Notes under the pieces: generated by a model | The model's input: only the letters and a program-made list of their open reading frames with translations | Told to the model about the DNA's origin: nothing | The model's database searches: none | From: CAYRWM01 sp964428055 | GTDB taxonomy: Bacteria > Bacillota > Clostridia > Christensenellales > Christensenellaceae | Direction of reading: 5' to 3' | DNA length: 62,883 nt | Assembly: GCA_964428055.1 (NCBI GenBank) | Contig: CAYRWM010000007.1 | Location: 1-62,883, forward strand | Made by a program: the position numbers and the translations under genes | In this document: positions 45,996-54,525 of the stretch, in pieces | Numbering within the stretch: the stretch's first letter is position 1 | How the letters are laid out: each line of letters starts with the position of its first letter

Positions 45996-46071
45996 TGGAG
46001 CTGATGAGCAGACTTGAACTGCCGACCTCTTCATTACCAATGAAGTGCTCTACCGCCTGAGCTACATCAGC
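45996..46071 (-). tRNA. tRNA-Thr (GGT)
   Basis: A 76-base cloverleaf with encoded CCA. Acceptor arms GCTGATG/CATCAGC; D arm GTAGCTCAGGCGGTAGAGC; anticodon stem CTTCA/TGAAG with loop TTGGTAA, anticodon GGT at 46036-46038 (plus-strand coordinates); T arm with GTTCAAG. Discriminator is T, as drawn before CCA. Confidence 0.95.
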
Positions 46072-46080
46072 AACGTGTAT

Positions 46081-46109
46081 ATTATACCGAATCAGTTTGT
46101 TTCTATCAA
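46081..46109 (-). promoter_or_regulatory. Promoter of tRNA-Thr
   Basis: Minus strand TTGATA (46109-46104), 17 bases, TATAAT (46086-46081). Transcription would begin a few bases before the mature 5' end at 46071. Confidence 0.8.
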
Positions 46110-46130
46110 GAAAAACGTAAGATAATATGA

Positions 46131-46136
46131 TATAAT
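46131..46136 (+). promoter_or_regulatory. -10 element before ddl
   Basis: TATAAT, 31 bases ahead of the ddl ATG. No good -35 at 16-18 bases. The divergent tRNA-Thr promoter lies about 22 bases away, so the two start regions are adjacent. Confidence 0.45.
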
Positions 46137-46167
46137 TTCATATAGATTTATTAGCGAGGTCACATGC

Positions 46168-47217
46168 ATGAATATAGTCGTACTGGCCGGCGGACTGAGT
46201 ACCGAACGCGAAGTATCGCTCTCCTCCGGATCAAAGATATGCGAATCCTTAAGAAAGTCAGGACACAACACAGTGCTCCTCGATGCCTTTCTCGGCATGG
46301 AGGATGTTCCTTCGGATATAACCAAAGTCTTCACCGATGCGAAGGACACGGGGATACTGAAGGTAACAGAGCACGCTCCCGATATAGAGAAGGTAAAGCG
46401 CTCAAGACCCGACAGCGGATACGGAACGCTCGGCAAAAACGTTATAGAGATATGCAGGGCTGCGGATATTGTGTATATGGGCCTTCACGGAGAGAACGGC
46501 GAGAACGGCAAGATGCAGGCTCTGTTCGATATACTCGAGATAAAGTACACCGGCTGCGGATATCTGGCCAGCGCACTTTCCATGAACAAGGCACTGACAA
46601 AGATGGTGCTCACAAGAGAGGGCATCACAATGCCCAAGGGATTCGCCGTACAGAAGGGCGACGAAAACGATATCGAAGCGCTTGAGACGCTCGCTTTCCC
46701 GTGCATAGCAAAACCGTGTTCGGGCGGATCCAGCATTGGTCTTACCATAGCGAATACGCTGGATGAGCTAAAAAGTGCGATCGACAGCGCATTTAAGTAC
46801 GAAGACGAGATACTCGTTGAAGAATACGTCAAGGGGCGTGAATTTTCATGCGGATTTCTCGGAGACACGGTGCTCCCTCCGATAGAGATAATACCCAAGG
46901 GCGGGATATATGACTATCAGCACAAGTACCAGGCCGGATGGACGACGGAGATATGCCCCGCCGAAATAACCGAAGAGGAATGCGCGCGCATGCAGGAAGC
47001 GACCCGCAGGATAGTCTCCATACTGGGTCTCGAAGTATACTCGAGAGCCGACTTCATAATGGACGCTTCGGGCAGACCCTACTGTCTCGAAGTGAACACT
47101 CTCCCCGGCATGACCCCGACAAGTCTGCTCCCCCAGGAAGCCCAGGCGGTCGGCATATCATACGACGAACTCTGCAAAAAGGTCATAGAGCTCTCGCTTA
47201 AGAAATACGAAGGGTAA
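46168..47217 (+). CDS. ddl: D-alanine-D-alanine ligase
   Basis: A 349-residue ATP-grasp enzyme making the D-Ala-D-Ala dipeptide of peptidoglycan. GGLSTEREVSLSSG opens the protein; GLHGENGENGKMQ, CSGGSSIGL and EVNTLPGMTPTSLLPQ are family motifs. The omega-loop region IYDYQHKY retains Tyr in the pattern of ordinary Ddl, arguing against a D-Ala-D-Lac (vancomycin-resistance) ligase. GAGGT lies seven bases before the ATG. murF starts two bases after the stop, so successive steps are co-expressed. Confidence 0.96.
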   Translation: MNIVVLAGGLSTEREVSLSSGSKICESLRKSGHNTVLLDAFLGMEDVPSDITKVFTDAKDTGILKVTEHAPDIEKVKRSRPDSGYGTLGKNVIEICRAADIVYMGLHGENGENGKMQALFDILEIKYTGCGYLASALSMNKALTKMVLTREGITMPKGFAVQKGDENDIEALETLAFPCIAKPCSGGSSIGLTIANTLDELKSAIDSAFKYEDEILVEEYVKGREFSCGFLGDTVLPPIEIIPKGGIYDYQHKYQAGWTTEICPAEITEEECARMQEATRRIVSILGLEVYSRADFIMDASGRPYCLEVNTLPGMTPTSLLPQEAQAVGISYDELCKKVIELSLKKYEG

Positions 47218-47219
47218 AT

Positions 47220-48575
47220 ATGAAGAGCATAGCTGTAAGAGAAGCCGTAAAGGCAGTGAGCGGCATATACCACGGTCCGGAAGAGCTGCAGGACAGACTC
47301 ATCCGCGGTATAGCCATAGACAACAGAAAGACAGAAAAGGACTGGCTGTTCGTCCCCATAAAAGGTGACAGGTTTGACGGCCATTCTTTTATTGACGGAG
47401 CCTTTGAGGCGGGCGCTCTTGTGACGCTCTCCGAAAAAAGGACAGATCATCCGTATATAGAGGTAAAGGATACCGCCGCCGCATTCAGGGATATAGCGGA
47501 ATATTATAAATCGCTGTTCGATATTAAGACGGTGGGCATCACGGGATCCGTCGGCAAGACGACAACAAAAGAGATGATTGCTTCGGTATTAAGCCAGAGC
47601 TTTAATACCATATACACTCAGGGGAACCTGAACAACCAGACAGGCGTGCCCTTAACCGTGCTCGGCATTGAAGAAACGCATGAGGCCGCCGTGATCGAAA
47701 TGGGCACCAACCATTTCGGTGAGATAGCGGCTGTCGCAAAGGTAGCGAGACCCGACGTGTGCGTCCTCACGAACATAGGCGAAGCGCATCTCGAGTTCCT
47801 GGGTTCAAAGGAAGGCATCCTCAAAGCCAAGACCGAGATGCTGGACTATATGAAGGAAGGCGGGAAAGTCGTTATAAACGGCGACGACCCGTACTTAAGG
47901 ACGCTTAAGGAAAAACGCAGCGATACTGTATCCTTTGGTTTTAACGAAGATAACGACATATATGTTTCGGACATAGACGAGCGCGGTCTTGAAGGCATCG
48001 CTTTTACAGCCGTTACCGCGTCAGGAGAATTAAAAGCATTCGTGCACGTTCCGGGCAGGCACATGGTCTTAAATGCAATGGCCGCTGCAGCTGTCGGTCT
48101 TATATACGGCATGGATCTTGATTCAATAGCCAAAGGCATCGACGCCTACGAGCCTCTTTCAGGCAGATTCTCCATAAAGAAGGGGAACGGCCTTACGGTC
48201 ATAGACGATGTATACAACGCGAGCCCGACAGCCATGAAGTCATCTATAGACGCGCTCTCTCTGGCGCAGGGAAGAAAGGTATGCATACTGGGAGACATGC
48301 TGGAACTCGGTGACAGCAGCCGCGTAAAGCATCTTTCCGTCGGCAGATACGCTTCCGATAAGGATATAGATCTCATAATCGCGGTCGGCAGGCAGGCCGA
48401 GGCTATAGCGGAAGGCTCGTCTGAAAACGGTTCCGAAACCGCGTACTTTGAGGATCAGGAGAGCCTGATCGAAAAGATCGGCTACCTTATAAAAGAGGGC
48501 GACACCGTGCTGGTCAAGGCATCGCGCGGCATGCACCTCGAAAAGACAGTCGAAAGGCTTCTCTCGGAGGATTGA
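47220..48575 (+). CDS. murF: UDP-N-acetylmuramoyl-tripeptide:D-alanyl-D-alanine ligase
   Basis: A 451-residue Mur ligase adding D-Ala-D-Ala to the UDP-MurNAc-tripeptide in the cytoplasm. The ATP loop is GITGSVGKTTTKEM at about 100-113. MGTNHFGEI, TNIGEAHLEFLGS and DDVYNASPTAM are typical MurF motifs. Full length. It lies directly after ddl, which makes its substrate, and is followed one base later by a nitroreductase gene. Confidence 0.96.
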   Translation: MKSIAVREAVKAVSGIYHGPEELQDRLIRGIAIDNRKTEKDWLFVPIKGDRFDGHSFIDGAFEAGALVTLSEKRTDHPYIEVKDTAAAFRDIAEYYKSLFDIKTVGITGSVGKTTTKEMIASVLSQSFNTIYTQGNLNNQTGVPLTVLGIEETHEAAVIEMGTNHFGEIAAVAKVARPDVCVLTNIGEAHLEFLGSKEGILKAKTEMLDYMKEGGKVVINGDDPYLRTLKEKRSDTVSFGFNEDNDIYVSDIDERGLEGIAFTAVTASGELKAFVHVPGRHMVLNAMAAAAVGLIYGMDLDSIAKGIDAYEPLSGRFSIKKGNGLTVIDDVYNASPTAMKSSIDALSLAQGRKVCILGDMLELGDSSRVKHLSVGRYASDKDIDLIIAVGRQAEAIAEGSSENGSETAYFEDQESLIEKIGYLIKEGDTVLVKASRGMHLEKTVERLLSED

Positions 48576-48576
48576 T

Positions 48577-49077
48577 ATGGAGATACTCGATCTTATAAAA
48601 AGAAGAGTCAGCATAAGGAAGTATAAAGCGGAGGAAGTACCTGAAGAGCTCCTGATGAAGGTGCTCGAGGCGGGAAGGCTCGCGCCGTCGGCCCGAAACG
48701 ACCAGAACTGGAACTTCATACTCCTGCGGGACCCCGCAAAGAAGGATGAACTCTATGAAGCATGCGGACGCCAGGAATCGGTAAAGACCGCGCCCGCTGC
48801 CATTATCGTCTGGACGAAGGACAACTCCCCCATGCTGTGCGGCATGCCGAGAGGCACGGTCGACAGCTCGATAGCACTGTCGTTCATGATGCTGCAGGCG
48901 GAAGAACTCGGGCTCGGAATGTGCTGGCTCGGACACTTCTACGCGGATAAAGTGAAAGAGATCTGCGGCATTCCCGAAGACGCGATACCCGTCGCCGTAA
49001 CGCCTGTCGGATGGCCGGACGAACAGCCCGCGGCAAAGCCCAGACGGACCATGGATGACGTGTTAAAAACCGTTTGA
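48577..49077 (+). CDS. Nitroreductase-family protein
   Basis: A 166-residue FMN-dependent reductase. RRVSIRKYKAEEVP and AGRLAPSARNDQNWNFI are the N-terminal FMN-binding motifs; the C-terminus has GLGMCWLG and PVGWPDEQP. The short form of the family. GGAGG lies just upstream, overlapping the end of murF. Natural substrate unknown. Its stop codon overlaps the -35 of the tRNA-Met promoter. Confidence 0.88.
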   Translation: MEILDLIKRRVSIRKYKAEEVPEELLMKVLEAGRLAPSARNDQNWNFILLRDPAKKDELYEACGRQESVKTAPAAIIVWTKDNSPMLCGMPRGTVDSSIALSFMMLQAEELGLGMCWLGHFYADKVKEICGIPEDAIPVAVTPVGWPDEQPAAKPRRTMDDVLKTV

Positions 49078-49102
49078 CTTTGCATTTTGCGTATGGCATA
49101 AT
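49074..49102 (+). promoter_or_regulatory. Promoter of tRNA-Met
   Basis: TTGACT (49074-49079), 17 bases, CATAAT (49097-49102). The -35 contains the TGA stop of the nitroreductase gene (49075-49077). Confidence 0.75.
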
Positions 49103-49119
49103 AGTAAAGCACCTAAAGA

Positions 49120-49196
49120 GGCGGCGTAGCTCAGCTGGCTAGAGCATTCGGTTCATACCCGGGAGGTCTTCAGTTCGAATCTGAACGCCGCTACCA
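49120..49196 (+). tRNA. tRNA-Met (CAT), elongator type
   Basis: 77 bases with encoded CCA. Acceptor arms GGCGGCG/CGCCGCT (first pair G-U); D arm GCTCAGCTGGCTAGAGC; anticodon stem TTCGG/CCGGG with loop TTCATAC, anticodon CAT at 49154-49156. It lacks the three G-C pairs next to the loop and the unpaired first base seen in initiator tRNA. A CAT tRNA-Ile (lysidine) is the alternative and cannot be fully excluded. Confidence 0.88.
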
Positions 49197-49229
49197 AAAA
49201 AAGAGGATGTCATGTGACATCCTCTTTTT
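49197..49229. terminator. Symmetric bidirectional terminator
   Basis: GAGGATGT/ACATCCTC stem with A6 on the left and T5 on the right, so it can stop both tRNA-Met (+) and hppA (-) transcripts. It begins at the base after the tRNA CCA. Confidence 0.85.
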
Positions 49230-49246
49230 ATTTACCTTTAATATCC

Positions 49247-51256
49247 TCAGTGCAGGAAGAGCGGTATAAATACGAGTGCGACGATGCTCATCAGCTTTAT
49301 AAGGATGTTCATCGAGGGGCCTGCAGTATCCTTGAAGGGATCGCCCACTGTGTCGCCGATGACGGCTGCCTTGTGGGGTTCGCTGCCCTTTCCGCCTTCA
49401 TGTCCTTCTTCGATATACTTCTTGGCATTGTCCCATGCGCCGCCGGAGTTAGCCATGCTGATAGCCTGGAGAACGCCGACTATGAGAGCGCCCGCGAGAA
49501 GACCCGCAAGTGCCGGAGGTCCGAGTACGGGGATAACGCCTACGATTATCGGAACGACGATCGCGAGCACGCCGGGGAGTATCATCTCCTTGATGGCAGC
49601 CCTTGTCGAGATATCGACGCAGCGCTCGTAATCGGGCTTTTCGGTACCGGCCATTAGACCCGGTGAAGCCTTGAACTGGCGTCTTACTTCCTCGATCATC
49701 TTGTTTGCCGCTTTGGAAACGGAGTTGATCGTGAGAGAAGCGAACAGGAATGTTATGACACCGCCGATGAATATACCGGCAATGACCTTGACGCTAGTTA
49801 AGACCAGATCGTCAGAACTCAGGTTGACTGCCTGCGAATAAGCCGTGAACAGTGCGAGTGCCGTAAGCGCAGCGGAACCGATCGAGAAGCCTTTGCCGAG
49901 AGCGGCTGTGGTGTTGCCCACGCTGTCCAGATGGTCCGTGATCTTCCTGACTTCTTCGCCGGCGCCTGACATCTCAGCTATGCCGCCTGCGTTGTCCGCA
50001 ACTGGGCCGTAGGCATCGACCGAAATGACGATACCGACTGTAGCGAGCATACCGAGAGCCGCGAGCACAACGCCGAACTCACCGCACGCGAAGAACGCGA
50101 GCAGTATCGCTACGACCAGCGTTATGATCGGGAGCAGTGTACTCTGGAGGCCTGTGGCATATCCTGAAAGGATAGTCGTTGCGGGGCCGGTCTGTGAAGC
50201 CTTTGCTATTTTCTTAACTGCATTGTAGTCAGCAGAAGTATATATCTCCGTGAACTTGCCGATGAGAAGTCCTGCTATGATACCGCACAGTACGCCGAGG
50301 AAAGGCATGATGTCGCCGGTGCATGTGAGGGACAGTACGACAGCCAGCACGATGAATATCGCCGCAGCTATGTATGTGCCCATGGTGAGCGTCATCTGAA
50401 CGCGTTTCGCTCTTATGCATCTGACGATGATAACGCCGATTATGGAAGCGGCTATACCGGCCGCAACGAGCAGCATTACGAGTGAAGCTCCGCCTGAAGC
50501 GAATCCGCCGACCAGCGTTGAGTTGGTTGCATACATGGAAGTAGCAGCGATCAGCAGAGCCGATACGATACAACCGACATAACTCTCAAAGAGGTCAGCG
50601 CCCATGCCGGCGATATCGCCGACGTTGTCGCCTACGTTGTCAGCTATAACAGCGGGGTTCCTGGGATCGTCTTCCGGGATACCGGCTTCGACCTTGCCTA
50701 CGAGGTCGGCGCCTACGTCAGCAGCCTTCGTGTAGATACCGCCGCCAACACGGCAGAACAGTGCGATGGACGATGCGCCGAAGGAGAATCCGGTAAGAAC
50801 GTTTATGTCGTTGAATATAAAACTGACTATGCAGATACCGAGAGCTCCGAGTCCGACGACCAGAAGACCCATGACCGCGCCGCCTGAGAATGCGACTTTG
50901 AATGCCGGCCCGAGACCTTTTGTGGCAGCCTCTGCCGTTCTCACATTTGCGGAAACAGCCGAACGCATGCCGAAAAAGCCTGCGAGTATGGAAAGGATCG
51001 CGCCTATGATGAATGCGAGTGACATATTCCATCCGAGTCCGGGGATGAATCCCAGAACGAGGACGACTGCGATCAGGAAGATTATCAGCACTTTGTACTG
51101 ACGCTTCAGATATGCCATCGCGCCTTTTGCGATATACCCTGCGATCTCGCTCATCTTGGCGTTGGTAACCTTGATCCGCTTAATGGTCACGGCAAGGATT
51201 ATCGCCACGATGATCGCTATGACAGAGATGATCAGCACTAAAAATAGATCTGTCAT
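49247..51256 (-). CDS. hppA: Membrane-bound ion-pumping pyrophosphatase
   Basis: A 669-residue integral membrane enzyme with about 15-16 hydrophobic segments; it couples pyrophosphate hydrolysis to H+ or Na+ export. Substrate-binding Asp/Glu motifs are seen in GGGIYTKAADVGADLVGKVE and DNVGDNVGD, and again in DTVGDPFKDTAGPS near the C-terminus. The key position reads GNTTAA, with Ala where K+-independent forms have Lys, so this is the K+-dependent class. Na+ or H+ selectivity is not resolved. Single gene with its own promoter. Confidence 0.95.
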   Translation of the reverse strand: MTDLFLVLIISVIAIIVAIILAVTIKRIKVTNAKMSEIAGYIAKGAMAYLKRQYKVLIIFLIAVVLVLGFIPGLGWNMSLAFIIGAILSILAGFFGMRSAVSANVRTAEAATKGLGPAFKVAFSGGAVMGLLVVGLGALGICIVSFIFNDINVLTGFSFGASSIALFCRVGGGIYTKAADVGADLVGKVEAGIPEDDPRNPAVIADNVGDNVGDIAGMGADLFESYVGCIVSALLIAATSMYATNSTLVGGFASGGASLVMLLVAAGIAASIIGVIIVRCIRAKRVQMTLTMGTYIAAAIFIVLAVVLSLTCTGDIMPFLGVLCGIIAGLLIGKFTEIYTSADYNAVKKIAKASQTGPATTILSGYATGLQSTLLPIITLVVAILLAFFACGEFGVVLAALGMLATVGIVISVDAYGPVADNAGGIAEMSGAGEEVRKITDHLDSVGNTTAALGKGFSIGSAALTALALFTAYSQAVNLSSDDLVLTSVKVIAGIFIGGVITFLFASLTINSVSKAANKMIEEVRRQFKASPGLMAGTEKPDYERCVDISTRAAIKEMILPGVLAIVVPIIVGVIPVLGPPALAGLLAGALIVGVLQAISMANSGGAWDNAKKYIEEGHEGGKGSEPHKAAVIGDTVGDPFKDTAGPSMNILIKLMSIVALVFIPLFLH

Positions 51257-51331
51257 TTTTCTAGTCCTCTCTTTTAGATTATTCTCTCAAACTATATGAA
51301 CTGAAAAATATTTCAGTTTCAAACCTTATTA

Positions 51332-51360
51332 ATTCTACCAAAGGGGTCATGATTTTGCAA
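51332..51360 (-). promoter_or_regulatory. Promoter of hppA
   Basis: Minus strand TTGCAA (51360-51355), 17 bases, TAGAAT (51337-51332). The leader also has a short hairpin, CTGAAA/TTTCAG at 51301-51316. Confidence 0.75.
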
Positions 51361-51382
51361 TTTAGTTATTTTTTTCACATCT

Positions 51383-52966
51383 TCAGTCTGAAAGGTCGTC
51401 TATGACGGCTTCGGCAGCCTTCATGCCGTCCACCGCGGAAGACATTATCCCGCCGGCGTATCCCGCTCCTTCCCCGCAGGGATAGACCCCCCTGGCCGAT
51501 GACTGAAATGAATCGTCCCTCAAGATCCTCACGGGAGACGAGCTCCTCGTCTCGGGCGCCGTCATGACGGCATCCGGAAAGTCAAATCCGTGTATCTTTC
51601 TGCCTATCAGAGGCAGCGCCTCTGCGATCGCATCGGTTATAAAACCGGGCAGTACCTTCCGTATATCGCCGAACTTAACGCCGGGTCTGTAGGAGGGCGA
51701 GACCTTTCCTTTATCACTGCTCTCTTTCCCTTCAAGGAAATCGCCCACTGTCTGCGCGGGAGCGAAGTATCCTCCGCCGCCTTCCGCAAAGGCCTTTCTC
51801 TCTATGTCCCGCTGCAGCTTGACTCCCGCTAGAACATCATCCCCGGGGAAATCATCAGGCGTGACCGTTGCGAGCAGAGCCGCGTTGGCGTTTTTCCCGT
51901 CACGCGCGTAATCGCTCATGCCGTTCGTCACTACCCCGCCTTCTTCGGACGCGGCGGCGATGACCTTTCCTCCGGGACACATGCAGAACGTGTATACGGA
52001 TCTGCCTTCAAGATGCACCGCCGTCTTGTAATCAGCGGGAGGCAGATGGGTCATGTCCTGGTCCTTTCTGTACTGGGCGGCGTTTATCATGCTCTGTTCA
52101 TGCTCTATCCTGACGCCCATTGAAAAGGGCTTTTTCTCCATCTTAAGGCCTCTTGCCCTGAGCATCTCAAAAGTATCTCTCGCGCTGTGGCCTGTCGCGA
52201 GCACAAGATGCGAGCAGGGTATCTCTTCTCTTTTTCCGTCTGATATGACCGCAACGGAAGTAAGAGATCCGCCCGCTAAGTGTATGTCTTCAAGCTTCGA
52301 GGAAAATCTCACTTCCCCTCCGAGCGATTCTGTCTTTTTACGTATATTCGCGACTATCTTTACAAGGACATCCGTCCCCAGATGGGGCTTCGCGTCATAG
52401 AGGACATCCTCGTGAGCGCCCGCCTCATAAAATTCCCTGAGCACCCGGTACTGTCTTATGTCCTTTGTCCCCGTGGTAAGTTTTCCGTCCGAAAAGGTAC
52501 CCGCTCCGCCTTCGCCGAACTGCACGTTGCACTCCGGGTCAAGTATGCCCTTTTCGGTAAAGAGCCTGACTTTTTCCATACGGCTCTCAGCATTGAGCCC
52601 GCGTTCCAGAACGATCGGCTTTAATCCCGCTTCTGCCAGCACCAGCGCGGCGAACATACCGGCGGGACCGAAGCCGACCACAACCGGTCGCTCAGATGCC
52701 TTAACCCTTTTTACCGTATAATCAAAAGGCTCGCGCACGGACGCTTTCCCGCCCGATGAGCGCACAGCCTTTTTTTCATCCTTTATACCGTCTATATCGA
52801 CAGACCATACTATACGGACATCGTTTTTACGCCTTGCGTCGACGGACTTTCTCGCTATAGTCATGTCCGCGCCTGCAAGGTCCGTCTTTAAGATCCGTTC
52901 GCAGCTCTTTCTTATGTCATCAATGCCGCACCCGGGTTTCAGGGCTATATCCTTAACTCTTATCAC
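51383..52966 (-). CDS. FAD-dependent dehydrogenase (COG2509-type)
   Basis: A 527-residue flavoprotein. VVGFGPAGMFAALVLAEAG at about 96-114 is the FAD-binding Rossmann motif, with ERGLNAESR after it; GKLTTGTKD and a C-terminal CGEGAGYAGGIMSSAVDG close the FAD site. About 90 residues precede the FAD motif. The GTG start overlaps the TGA stop of the preceding flavoprotein gene, so translation is coupled. Reaction unknown; the family is common in Clostridia and has been annotated only as an oxidoreductase. Confidence 0.85.
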   Translation of the reverse strand: MIRVKDIALKPGCGIDDIRKSCERILKTDLAGADMTIARKSVDARRKNDVRIVWSVDIDGIKDEKKAVRSSGGKASVREPFDYTVKRVKASERPVVVGFGPAGMFAALVLAEAGLKPIVLERGLNAESRMEKVRLFTEKGILDPECNVQFGEGGAGTFSDGKLTTGTKDIRQYRVLREFYEAGAHEDVLYDAKPHLGTDVLVKIVANIRKKTESLGGEVRFSSKLEDIHLAGGSLTSVAVISDGKREEIPCSHLVLATGHSARDTFEMLRARGLKMEKKPFSMGVRIEHEQSMINAAQYRKDQDMTHLPPADYKTAVHLEGRSVYTFCMCPGGKVIAAASEEGGVVTNGMSDYARDGKNANAALLATVTPDDFPGDDVLAGVKLQRDIERKAFAEGGGGYFAPAQTVGDFLEGKESSDKGKVSPSYRPGVKFGDIRKVLPGFITDAIAEALPLIGRKIHGFDFPDAVMTAPETRSSSPVRILRDDSFQSSARGVYPCGEGAGYAGGIMSSAVDGMKAAEAVIDDLSD

Positions 52967-54171
52967 TTAGCACACCTCATACCGGCGCACATGCCCGATG
53001 ACCAGGCCCACTGCAGGTTGTATCCGCCGCAGTCGCCGTCCACATCCAGAACCTCGCCGGCAGCGTAGAGACCGCTTGTCAGTTTTGATTCAAGAGTCTC
53101 CGGATCGAACTGGGAAGTATCGGCTCCGCCGGCTGTTACCTGCGCGGCATCGAAACCGCACGTGCCCTTTAAGGGCAGTTCGAAGTTCTTTATCCCGTCC
53201 GCTATATCCGCGGCCATATCATCATCAAGATCGGTTACCGGCATATCAAGACGGTATCCGCAGTACCTGAGGACCGTCCTGCCCAAGCGGTTATGCAGAA
53301 CGCCCGTCAGAAGATCCTCGAAAGTGAGAGACGGGAAGCGTTCCTTTTTATCCTTCAGGACGGATATTATCTCTTCCCTTGTGCAGCCCCTCATAAGGTC
53401 CAGCGTGACCGCAGCGCCTGTAAATGCGTCCGCGCATCTCGACACTTCAAAAGCCGCGGGGCCGCTCACCCCGTATTCCGTGAACTGCACTTCTCCGGCG
53501 GAAGATGCTTTTACGTCTTCCCCTGCCTTTATAAATACAGCGGCATCGCACCTGACGCCTTTAAGTGATTTCGTGTACGTGTTGTCCGTCTTTAAGGGGA
53601 CGATAGAAGGATATAAATCCGTTATCGTATGACCGAAGGACCTGAGCAGCGAGTACCCGTCGTGTGTGCCTCCGTGCCTTGTACCGGCAGCGCCGCCGGC
53701 AGCAATGATGAGAGCGTCAGCTTCGTATACGCCTTTTCCGGTTTTTATAAGGAACTTTTCACCTTTCTTTTCAGCGGACAGGACCTTTTCGTCCGCATGT
53801 ATGTCAACTCCTCTTTCCGCTACGGCAAGTCTCAGTATATCGACAACGCTGTTCGCATGGTCGCTGAAAGGATACAGTCTTCCCCTTTCGCCCTCCGCCG
53901 TCATGAGCCCTAAGCTGCGGAAGAATTCAAGCGTGCGCTCCCGTCCGTATTCCTTAAGCACATACGAAGGAAAGGACGGATCCGTCCCGTGATAGTGTGA
54001 GAAACTCATATCGGTATTTGAAAGATTGCATCTGCCGTTTCCCGTGACGAGCAGTTTCTTTCCCACTCTCGGGTTCGACTCGAACAGTATGACCTTATTA
54101 CTATCTGACGCCGCGAAATACGCTGCGGTAAGGCCTGACGCCCCGCCGCCGACTATGGCAGTAACAGACAT
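52963..54171 (-). CDS. BaiN/HI0933-family FAD-dependent oxidoreductase
   Basis: About 402 residues. The N-terminal FAD motif is IVGGGASGLTAAYFAA, followed by KKLLVTGNGRCNLSN, which is diagnostic of the HI0933/YhiN/BaiN family, and a C-terminal GEVLDVDGDCGGYNLQWAWSSG. The start at 54171 is supported by GAGGTG five bases upstream; an in-frame start at 54186 is rejected. Some relatives reduce bile-acid intermediates, but sequence alone does not show that here. It overlaps the next gene by four bases. Confidence 0.88.
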   Translation of the reverse strand: MSVTAIVGGGASGLTAAYFAASDSNKVILFESNPRVGKKLLVTGNGRCNLSNTDMSFSHYHGTDPSFPSYVLKEYGRERTLEFFRSLGLMTAEGERGRLYPFSDHANSVVDILRLAVAERGVDIHADEKVLSAEKKGEKFLIKTGKGVYEADALIIAAGGAAGTRHGGTHDGYSLLRSFGHTITDLYPSIVPLKTDNTYTKSLKGVRCDAAVFIKAGEDVKASSAGEVQFTEYGVSGPAAFEVSRCADAFTGAAVTLDLMRGCTREEIISVLKDKKERFPSLTFEDLLTGVLHNRLGRTVLRYCGYRLDMPVTDLDDDMAADIADGIKNFELPLKGTCGFDAAQVTAGGADTSQFDPETLESKLTSGLYAAGEVLDVDGDCGGYNLQWAWSSGMCAGMRCAK

Positions 54172-54210
54172 ATCGACACCTCGCAAAAAAGTTAAATTAA
54201 CTGTATATAC

Positions 54211-54219
54211 ATTATATCA
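54211..54219 (-). promoter_or_regulatory. Extended -10 promoter of the FAD oxidoreductase pair
   Basis: Minus strand TGATATAAT, an extended -10 with no recognisable -35. It is divergent from, and about 20 bases away from, the aspS promoter. Confidence 0.45.
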
Positions 54220-54238
54220 TATGAACATTTCTTTTTTA

Positions 54239-54267
54239 TTGACAGTAAAAAAACACTGGAATATAAT
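54239..54267 (+). promoter_or_regulatory. Promoter of the aspS-gatCAB operon
   Basis: TTGACA (54239-54244), 17 bases, TATAAT (54262-54267): a consensus promoter. Transcription should start near 54274, at the base of the T-box leader. Confidence 0.9.
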
Positions 54268-54273
54268 GGAAAA

Positions 54274-54495
54274 GTCCAGGGAGACTCTACTTTTGTGGAA
54301 ATTCCGACAGAGAGTCCGCATCATGGGCTGAAAGTGCGGATCGGAAGAGTAGTAAGTACGGGAACACTCCCGAAACGGTATGAATAGAGAAGTAAACAAG
54401 AGAGGATATCTTGCGATATCAAAGCGGGTGGCACCGCGGGTTTAAGTGTATTCCCGTCCCGGAAGCTCAGATGAGCTCCGGGGCTTTTTATTTTA
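54274..54495 (+). promoter_or_regulatory. T-box riboswitch leader
   Basis: The conserved T-box sequence is at 54426-54439 (GGGTGGCACCGCGG). Stem I has the AGAGAG bulge (54310-54315) and the GGCTGAAAG loop region. By hand, GGGAG (54279-54283) pairs with CTCCC (54367-54371) and TACTT (54288-54292) with AAGTA (54354-54358). That leaves GGGAACA unpaired, with AAC at 54363-54365 as the best specifier candidate. The T-box variable base is C (TGGC), which pairs with a tRNA discriminator G. A terminator hairpin (CCCGGAAGCTCA/TGAGCTCCGGG) and T run end the leader at 54458-54495. Uncharged tRNA should favour antitermination and raise expression of aspS and gat genes. Confidence 0.9.
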
Positions 54496-54525
54496 TACAT
54501 AGAGTTTAAGAACGGAGGTGTGCGT

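Noticed and set aside
54365..54367. CAC (His) as the T-box specifier codon
   Set aside because: The T-box variable base calls for discriminator G, while bacterial tRNA-His has C73, and the last C pairs in the hand-drawn stem. It is kept only as a weaker alternative.
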